The notes below the pieces were generated by a model. The model was not told the DNA's origin. It searched no databases and was given only the letters and a program-made list of their open reading frames with translations. DNA of 19,623 nucleotides from positions 1 to 19,623 of the forward strand of contig DHHS01000172.1 in the NCBI GenBank assembly GCA_002403415.1, read 5' to 3'. The translations under genes and the position numbers were made by a program. Origin of the DNA: Sphingomonas sp. UBA4766. GTDB taxonomy: Bacteria > Pseudomonadota > Alphaproteobacteria > Sphingomonadales > Sphingomonadaceae. This document shows positions 15,201 through 19,623 of the stretch, piece after piece; position 1 is the first letter of the stretch, and every line of letters starts with the position of its first letter.

Positions 15201-16834
15201 CGATCGCGCTATCGCCGCAAATTCGTGACGCGCTGGGGATTGCGGCGGAGGAGCTTGATCCTGCCGCGCTGATTTCGGCGATTCTCACCAGCGCGGTTGA
15301 CCTGATCTGGTTCGGCGGCATCGGCACTTATGTGAAGGCAGCAGCCGAAAACAATGTGCAGGTCGGCGATCCCGCCAATGACCGGCTGCGCGTCAATGCC
15401 GAGGATCTGCGCGCAATCGCGATTGGCGAGGGCGCGAATCTGGGCGTCACTCAAGCAGCGCGGATTGCCTTTTCCGCACGCGGGGGGCGGATCAACACCG
15501 ATTTTATCGACAATTCGGCAGGCGTCGATTGTTCGGACAATGAAGTGAACATCAAAATCGCGCTCAACCGTGAAATGATCGAGGGGCGGCTCGCGTTTGA
15601 CGCGCGCAACGATCTTCTCGCGTCGATGACCGATAATGTCGCCGCGATCGTGCTGGAGGATAACCGGCTGCAAACGCTCGGGCTGTCGATCATGGAAAAT
15701 GACGGCGCGCACGGCCTGCCCAGCTATGTCCGGCTGATCGAGATTTTCGAAAGCGCCGGGCGGCTCGACCGTAAGGTCGAGGGGCTTGGCTCGAACGATG
15801 ACCTGCTGCGGCGCGCGCAGGAACGGCGCGGGCTGACCCGGCCCGAACTCGCGGTGCTGCTCGCCACCGCGAAGCTCGCGTTGCAGGACGCGATCGAAGT
15901 GAGCCCGTTGGTGGGCGATCCGGCGGTGCGCGCCGATCTCCACACGGCTTTCCCGCTCGCGATGCAGGCCGGTTTTGCCGACGCCATCGACGCGCACCGG
16001 CTGCGCGCCGAGATTATCGCGACCAAGCTTGCCAACCGCATCGTCAACCGGATGGGCGTGCTCCACCCGTTCGAGCTTGCCGAGGAAGAGGGCGCGACCA
16101 TGGCCGACATCAGCGCGATGTTCGTCGTCGTCGAACAGCTTTTCGACCTGCCCGCGCTGTGGCGCGAGATTGAGGCGACCGCGATGCCCGAGGCGGCGCG
16201 TATCGGCTTGTTCGAAGAAGTGGCGGTCGCCGCGCGCTCGCACATTGCCGATTTGCTGCGCGTCTGCGCGCCCGGCGCCGGGCCGACCGACGTGCTCGCC
16301 CGGCTGGGCGCGGGGATTGGCGCGCTTGCCGATCAGACCGAAAAGCTGCTCCGCGATGAAGCGCGCGCGCAAAGCGACCGGATCAGCCAAGTGCTCGAAG
16401 CGGTCGGCGCACCGGCGGTGCTGGCGCACAAGGTCGCGCGGATTTTCGAACTCGACGGGGCGGTGGGCCTTGCCGATCTGGGCCAGCGGCTGGCGATTGA
16501 CGAAACGGCGCTTACCTATGCCTTTACCGCGCTGGGCCAGGCGCTGGGGCTCGACTGGGCACAGGCGAATGCAGCGCGCATCGTGTCCAGCGATCCGTGG
16601 GAACGATTGCTGATTGCCGGGCTCGCGCGCGATTTTCAGCAGATCCGGCTCGAATTTCTGGGCCGCGCGGGCGGCACCGATCCGATGGCGACGGTTGACC
16701 GCTGGCTGGGCGACAATGCCGCGCGGGTTCAGCAGTTTCGTGGCCTCGTCGACCGGGCGCGGCGGGCCAGCGCGCCCAACGCGGCGATGCTCGCCCAGAT
16801 TGCCGGGCAGGCGCGGGTGCTGCTCGCGCGGTAA
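12209..16834 (+). CDS. gdhZ: NAD-specific glutamate dehydrogenase, large (180-kDa) type
   Basis: The 1541-residue product matches the length of the large bacterial NAD-glutamate dehydrogenases (about 1550-1650 residues; called gdhZ in Caulobacter, gdhB in Pseudomonas). The long N-terminal half contains ACT-like regulatory regions (LAIVNDDMPFLVDSIAA). The catalytic core has GGLRWSDRRDDFRTEI from residue 752, with the lysine in GAKGGF at 787 as the probable catalytic residue. The Rossmann-type NAD site is GCGDMSGDVFGNG from residue 921. It oxidises glutamate to 2-oxoglutarate and ammonia in the cytoplasm, feeding the TCA cycle. No frameshift or missing motif is seen. The ribosome-binding site at ATG 12209 is weak. 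Confidence 0.95.
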   Translation: MVKATLKSLSDALADRLVHGALPGELEGFGEAEQAEAARFMAAAAGLRPPGTARMALETISGDDSNRQMRLAIVNDDMPFLVDSIAATVGAHDIAIDRIIHPVLRVERETDGALAQVGSGNPESMIYIEMERVDARRRRALLADIERNLDNVRASVSDWGPLQAAMAADAAVLAASDNAIEREGGALLTWFLDRHFTLLGHGQWAANGTPGDMLGIARLDQPVPILADQSRQLALDWFRSGNPAPLIVKSNLISGVHRHVPLDLVIVPIRDAGAITGLSIHAGLWTSSALNAPPQDVPVLRARLHALEAKFGFDPKGHTGKALSHALTALPHDLVTAFDPASLETVALTAMSLADRPRPEMVLVRSTLGRHMFGFVWLPRDDLSTVRRIAIGEMLAEASNGVLLNWSIALEDGVVAMIRYTFDLRGEGRMPEVAPLNQRLARMLRGWAPAIEAALAEMADPARAARLALRHANCFPQAYRTTSTPEEAARDILRLATLETPEGRSVRIFRDGGGVRLKIYRYGGPLPLSDAVPVLENFGFRVIEEVPTALSDEAEGFVHDFAIQAGAEAVPGALEGDTSVLESAIAAVLEGQAENDAFNRLIVDAGLSPGAVVLFRAWFRYLRQAGMTYSLVTVVDALRRAPHVAGALIAQFNAAHDPASTADPEAAALAVAEGLESVGAIDDDRILRAIGGVISATLRTNAFAPAGAEALAFKLDSALVPGLPAPLPWREIWVYSPRVEGIHLRAGPVARGGLRWSDRRDDFRTEILGLMKAQRVKNAVIVPTGAKGGFYPKALPNPANRDAWLAEGTESYRVFIRTLLSVTDNIVDGKIVHPAGVRVHDGEDPYFVVAADKGTATFSDVANAIALDRHFWLGDAFASGGSVGYDHKAMGITAKGAWISVQRHFAERGVDVQVDPVRVVGCGDMSGDVFGNGMLLSKSIRLIAAFDHRHIFLDPTPDAAASWAERARLFALPRSSWADYDPALISPGGGVFARSEKSIALSPQIRDALGIAAEELDPAALISAILTSAVDLIWFGGIGTYVKAAAENNVQVGDPANDRLRVNAEDLRAIAIGEGANLGVTQAARIAFSARGGRINTDFIDNSAGVDCSDNEVNIKIALNREMIEGRLAFDARNDLLASMTDNVAAIVLEDNRLQTLGLSIMENDGAHGLPSYVRLIEIFESAGRLDRKVEGLGSNDDLLRRAQERRGLTRPELAVLLATAKLALQDAIEVSPLVGDPAVRADLHTAFPLAMQAGFADAIDAHRLRAEIIATKLANRIVNRMGVLHPFELAEEEGATMADISAMFVVVEQLFDLPALWREIEATAMPEAARIGLFEEVAVAARSHIADLLRVCAPGAGPTDVLARLGAGIGALADQTEKLLRDEARAQSDRISQVLEAVGAPAVLAHKVARIFELDGAVGLADLGQRLAIDETALTYAFTALGQALGLDWAQANAARIVSSDPWERLLIAGLARDFQQIRLEFLGRAGGTDPMATVDRWLGDNAARVQQFRGLVDRARRASAPNAAMLAQIAGQARVLLAR

Positions 16835-16844
16835 GCCCGCCCGC

Positions 16845-18995
16845 TCAATACCGCAGGCGCAGCGTCAGTCGGCCGCTGATCGGTGCGCCCGTTGAGATGT
16901 TGTTATCGGTGTGCGCGGTCGGAAAATAGCCGGCATTGAACAGGTTTTCGATGTTCGCCTGCACTTCCACCGCCTTGGTCAGCTTGTAATACAGCGCGGC
17001 ATCCACCCGCGCATAGCCCGGCAGGGTCACCGCATTGCTGACCGAGGCAAAGCTGCTCGAAAAATAGCTGACCCCGGTGCCGACCCCGAAACGCTGGGTC
17101 ACATTGTAACGGCTGAACGCTGAAAAGCTGTGTTCGGGGACCAGCGCGACCCGACGACCGGCGGGCGCCGCACTGGTCGTGGTGGTGATGCGCGCGTCCT
17201 GATAGCTATAGCCTAGGCTTAGCTGCCAGTCTGGGTTGATCGCGCCGCGCGCCTCCAGCTCCAGCCCCCGGCTGCGCTGGGCCCCGGTCAGCACGGTGGT
17301 GCCCGCAACCGGTCCTGCGGCGCGGGTATTGGTGCGGTCGAGCTGATAGATGTTGGCGGCGACCAGCAGCCCGCTGCGCGGTTCCCACTTGGCGCCAACC
17401 TCGAAATTGTCGAACCGTTCGGGGGCGAGTGCGGCCGCCGTCAGGTCGAGCGAGGTGAACTGATCGCCCGATTGCGGCAGGAAGGATCGCGCATAGCTGA
17501 AATAGAGCGACACTGGCTTGGCCGGATGCACCACAATCCCGGCGCGGGGCGACCACACTGTGTCGCGCCGCTCAAACGCCTGCGCCGTCAGCAAATTGGT
17601 TGCGGTCAGGTTGAAACGGTCATGCCGCACCCCGAACAGCAGCTCGACCGGGCCAAGCTTGATCTGATCCTGCAGATATCCTGCGAAGATATCGGCGTCG
17701 GTCCGGTTGTTGCGCTGGCCGCTGCCGGGGCGGAACACGATCGGCGGCGCGACAAATGGGTTGGCAAGCGGGGCGGTGGCGGTCAATCCACCGCCGGTCG
17801 TCCCCGCCACCCCATCGAAAAAGCCGTTGAGGCGGCTGTTTGCGGTCCGTTGCGTTCCGAATTCGAATCCGGCGAGGATGGTGTGCTCGACCGCGCCGGT
17901 GCGCCCGCGCCACACGAAATCGGTCTGGCTGAGCAGGTTTTCGCGAAAGGTGAAGTCGATATAGCCTTGCACCGGCACGCGCCCGCCGCTGACCGCGCCC
18001 GACGGAAAGACATTGCCGTAGAATTTGTTGTAATCGCCATAGAGCAGCCGCCCGGTCACGCCGAGCGCGTCCGAAAAGCGGTGCTCCACCACCCCGCGCG
18101 CGACATTGCCGGTAAAGCGGCTGCGGTTGATGCCCGACACGCCGAAAAATGTATCGCGAAACCCCGCCACCGGCCGCCCGCCGAGCGAGGGGATACCGCG
18201 GTCGGCGACGCGGTCGTCATTCACATATTCATAGGACAGGGTGAACGCCGTATTCGGGTCGGCGAACAGCTTTACCACCGGGTTCACCGCGGTCACAAAC
18301 CCGCCATAGACCTGGCGATGGTTGTTGAACCCTTCGCGCAAACCATTGACGCGCGCGGCGAGTTTGTCGGTCAGGCGGAAATTGACATCGCCATCGACAT
18401 ACCATGCGCCATAGGTATCGGCCGATGCGGTTGCGCCGCCAAAATTGCCGGGCGTGGGCGCTTTGGTCACGCGGTTGATGACGCCGCCGCCGCCGCCGCG
18501 GCCAAAGCTGAGCGCGTTCGGCCCGCGCAACACCTCCACCCGCTCAAGATTATAGAGCGGGCGGTAATATTGCACATCGTCCCGCTGGCCATCGACGAAG
18601 AAATCGGCGGTGGTATTGTTGCCGCGCAGCACGATCTGGTCGCGGTTCCCTTCCCCCTGCGCCGCGATGGCGCCGGGGACATAGCGCAGCACGTCGCTGA
18701 TCGAGCGGAACGCCTGATCGTCAATCTGCTCGCGCTCGATCGCGGTAATCGCCTGCGGGATGTCGCGCAGCGGGGTTGGCGTGCGGGTCGCGGTGATGGT
18801 GTCGGGCGTCGCATAGCCGTCGCGCTGGGCGGTGACGGTCACGTCGCTGCGATCGGGCTCCGCGCCCTCGCTGGCGGCGGGTTCGATGGCGGGGGCGGGG
18901 CTGGCAGCGACGGGTTCTGCGGCACGCGCGGGCGGCGCGATCAGCGCAGCGGCGGCGACGGTTGCGAACAGTGCGACGGCGGGGCGTTGGTGCAT
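16845..18995 (-). CDS. TonB-dependent siderophore receptor
   Basis: The 716-residue outer-membrane protein starts at ATG 18995 behind GGGAGGA. It has a signal peptide (VALFATVAAAALIAPPARA, cleaved near residue 26) and a TonB-box-like VTVTAQR. A plug domain with VPGAIAAQGEGNRDQIVLRG and RVEVLRGPNALSFG follows, then a beta-barrel ending in the aromatic residue of LTLRLRY. This resembles catecholate or similar siderophore receptors of the Fiu type. It imports ferric siderophore using TonB energy. Two Fur-box-like sites upstream imply iron repression. It converges with the glutamate dehydrogenase gene with only 10 bases between the stop codons. The exact siderophore cannot be told. Confidence 0.93.
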   Translation of the reverse strand: MHQRPAVALFATVAAAALIAPPARAAEPVAASPAPAIEPAASEGAEPDRSDVTVTAQRDGYATPDTITATRTPTPLRDIPQAITAIEREQIDDQAFRSISDVLRYVPGAIAAQGEGNRDQIVLRGNNTTADFFVDGQRDDVQYYRPLYNLERVEVLRGPNALSFGRGGGGGVINRVTKAPTPGNFGGATASADTYGAWYVDGDVNFRLTDKLAARVNGLREGFNNHRQVYGGFVTAVNPVVKLFADPNTAFTLSYEYVNDDRVADRGIPSLGGRPVAGFRDTFFGVSGINRSRFTGNVARGVVEHRFSDALGVTGRLLYGDYNKFYGNVFPSGAVSGGRVPVQGYIDFTFRENLLSQTDFVWRGRTGAVEHTILAGFEFGTQRTANSRLNGFFDGVAGTTGGGLTATAPLANPFVAPPIVFRPGSGQRNNRTDADIFAGYLQDQIKLGPVELLFGVRHDRFNLTATNLLTAQAFERRDTVWSPRAGIVVHPAKPVSLYFSYARSFLPQSGDQFTSLDLTAAALAPERFDNFEVGAKWEPRSGLLVAANIYQLDRTNTRAAGPVAGTTVLTGAQRSRGLELEARGAINPDWQLSLGYSYQDARITTTTSAAPAGRRVALVPEHSFSAFSRYNVTQRFGVGTGVSYFSSSFASVSNAVTLPGYARVDAALYYKLTKAVEVQANIENLFNAGYFPTAHTDNNISTGAPISGRLTLRLRY

Positions 18996-19023
18996 GTGGT
19001 CCTCCCAGAGGCGGTCGGACTAT

Positions 19024-19038
19024 TGCGAGTCATTCTCA
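19024..19038 (-). promoter_or_regulatory. Fur-box-like site 2
   Basis: On the minus strand it reads TGAGAATGACTCGCA, matching most of the 7-1-7 Fur pattern TGATAATNATTATCA. It lies 29 bases before the receptor start, overlapping the spacer of the likely promoter. Confidence 0.5.
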
Positions 19039-19039
19039 T

Positions 19040-19045
19040 TGTCAA
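19040..19045 (-). promoter_or_regulatory. Probable -35 box of the receptor gene
   Basis: TTGACA is read on the minus strand between the two Fur-box-like sites. The -10 element is uncertain: AATAGT with a 15-base spacer or TAGTCC with 17. Confidence 0.45.
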
Positions 19046-19047
19046 CG

Positions 19048-19323
19048 CTATTGCGAATGATTTTCAATCATGCTGACGTGCTGGCCCATCAACCAGCTGC
19101 GGATTGCGCTGGCCAGATTGGGCGGATCGGCGGCGGTAATGCGCAGCGCGTCGATCTGCGCGATCAGCGCCGACAGCGGCAGAGCATGGGCCGCCGCTGC
19201 GTCCTCCAGCGCGTGCCAGAACAGCGGCTCCAGACTGATTGAGGTCGGATGCCCGGCAATCGTCACCGATCGCTTGACCGGCCCGGCAAAGCCGCCGGGG
19301 GGCGGGGTGATGGGCGGGGTCAA
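19048..19323 (-). CDS. Ribbon-helix-helix domain protein (RHH_4-like)
   Basis: The 91-residue protein contains KRSVTIAGHPTSISLEPLFWHALEDAAAAHALPLSALIAQID followed by LASAIRSWLM, the pattern of the small RHH_4-type proteins common in alphaproteobacteria. These are probably DNA-binding or regulatory, though most have no proven role. I place the start at TTG 19323, which overlaps the stop of the TPR gene (TTGA). A longer frame to 19410 overlaps that gene and is unlikely. The stop lies 52 bases before the receptor gene, and its last codons hold a Fur-box-like site. Confidence 0.7.
   Translation of the reverse strand: MTPPITPPPGGFAGPVKRSVTIAGHPTSISLEPLFWHALEDAAAAHALPLSALIAQIDALRITAADPPNLASAIRSWLMGQHVSMIENHSQ
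19052..19066 (-). promoter_or_regulatory. Fur-box-like site 1
   Basis: On the minus strand it reads TGAAAATCATTCGCA, a close match to the 7-1-7 Fur pattern. It lies inside the last codons of the upstream ribbon-helix-helix gene, 28 bases from site 2, so two Fur dimers could bind side by side around the promoter. Confidence 0.6.
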
Positions 19324-19623
19324 CCGCCCCGCTCGGCGATGAGGGCGCGCGTGCGGTCGAGGTTGCGTTGGGCGATGTCGTGATAATAGCCGAAATGCTC
19401 GACCGTCCAAACGGTGAGCCCGTCGCGATAGGCGGTGACGGCGTCTGCCAACAGCGTAAGGCCCGCCGCACCCCCCGTCCGCTCGCCCTGGGTGCGAAGC
19501 GCAGTGCCCAGATTATTCTGGGTCGCGGCCCATTGGGCGGGCATCGCGGCTTGGGTGTAAACGCTGAGCGCATCGCGATAGGCGGTGACGGCGTCTGCCA
19601 ACAGCGCGAGGCCGTCCGCACCC
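19320..19623 (-). CDS. Tetratricopeptide-repeat protein, N-terminus cut by the window edge
   Basis: The frame is open from the right edge to the stop at 19320-19322, about 100 codons. It contains repeats of the type AVTAYRDALSVYT followed by AQWAATQNNLGTALRTQGER, the TPR variant common in sphingomonad proteins. The unit is 50 residues long and two copies are seen. Such repeats build a protein-binding solenoid. The rest of the protein and any attached domain are outside the window. Its stop overlaps the start of the ribbon-helix-helix gene. Confidence 0.8.
   Translation of the reverse strand, partial: GADGLALLADAVTAYRDALSVYTQAAMPAQWAATQNNLGTALRTQGERTGGAAGLTLLADAVTAYRDGLTVWTVEHFGYYHDIAQRNLDRTRALIAERGG
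19423..19606. repeat. 150-base direct repeat units in the TPR gene
   Basis: A 34-base tract at 19423-19456 is identical to 19573-19606, exactly 150 bases apart, which equals one 50-residue TPR unit. The identity at wobble positions points to recent duplication or gene conversion between units rather than protein-level selection alone. Confidence 0.75.

Noticed and set aside
17472..19076. A 534-residue plus-strand frame opposite the siderophore receptor.
   Set aside because: The receptor on the other strand has signal peptide, plug and barrel features; this frame is its antisense shadow.
1..19623. CRISPR array, insertion sequence or rRNA.
   Set aside because: No regularly spaced repeats, no transposase and no rRNA sequence were found on either strand. 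The only regular repeats are the TPR units.

Overview
The window looks like a piece of a Sphingomonadales-type alphaproteobacterial chromosome: high GC, a large-type NAD-glutamate dehydrogenase, a PAS_5-like protein, an RHH_4-like protein and a TonB-dependent siderophore receptor. The right end of an integrated mobile element adjoins a tRNA-Thr gene. The boundary is at about 10,558-10,587. To its left lie accessory genes of mostly unknown function. To its right lie ordinary chromosomal genes.

Accessory side (1-10,587). A leftward pair of unknown genes runs off the left edge (525-743 and 1-528, joined by an ATGA overlap). A rightward pair follows: a 47-residue Cys-containing protein (947-1090) joined by GTGA to an 818-residue protein of unknown function (1087-3543). 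Next come a toxin-antitoxin-like pair with a PIN-domain toxin (3809-4671), a solitary adenine-type DNA methyltransferase (4769-5551), an unknown gene pair (5710-6872), a ParB-like protein (7075-7953), a small Cys-motif protein (8009-8296), a leftward two-helix membrane protein (8308-8634), a small acidic protein (8751-8975) and a serine recombinase (8956-10,587). The last codons of the recombinase are read from the 3' end of the tRNA-Thr(CGT) gene on the other strand. This fits integration at the tRNA 3' end. The other end of the element is outside the window.

The most notable signal is a repeated, non-palindromic DNA element, GGTTACATCG-N6-CGRTTTT. The first ten bases are identical in five copies (785-807 on the minus strand; 4713-4735, 5657-5679, 7005-7027 and 8708-8730 on the plus strand). 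Each copy lies 43-70 bases upstream of a start codon and in the same orientation as that gene. I saw no copy on the chromosomal side. It looks like a shared regulatory element linking unrelated accessory genes into one regulon. A second recurrent feature is a Shine-Dalgarno heptamer AAAGGAA displayed in the loop of short hairpins with different but self-complementary arms, in front of the antitoxin and methyltransferase genes.

Chromosomal side (10,558-19,623). tRNA-Thr(CGT) on the minus strand is followed by a PAS_5-like protein (10,837-12,126) and the NAD-dependent glutamate dehydrogenase (12,209-16,834), both on the plus strand. Converging on these is a minus-strand group: a TPR protein cut by the right edge, a ribbon-helix-helix protein and a TonB-dependent siderophore receptor with two Fur-box-like sites in front of it. 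These genes point to glutamate catabolism and iron uptake and are ordinary housekeeping content.
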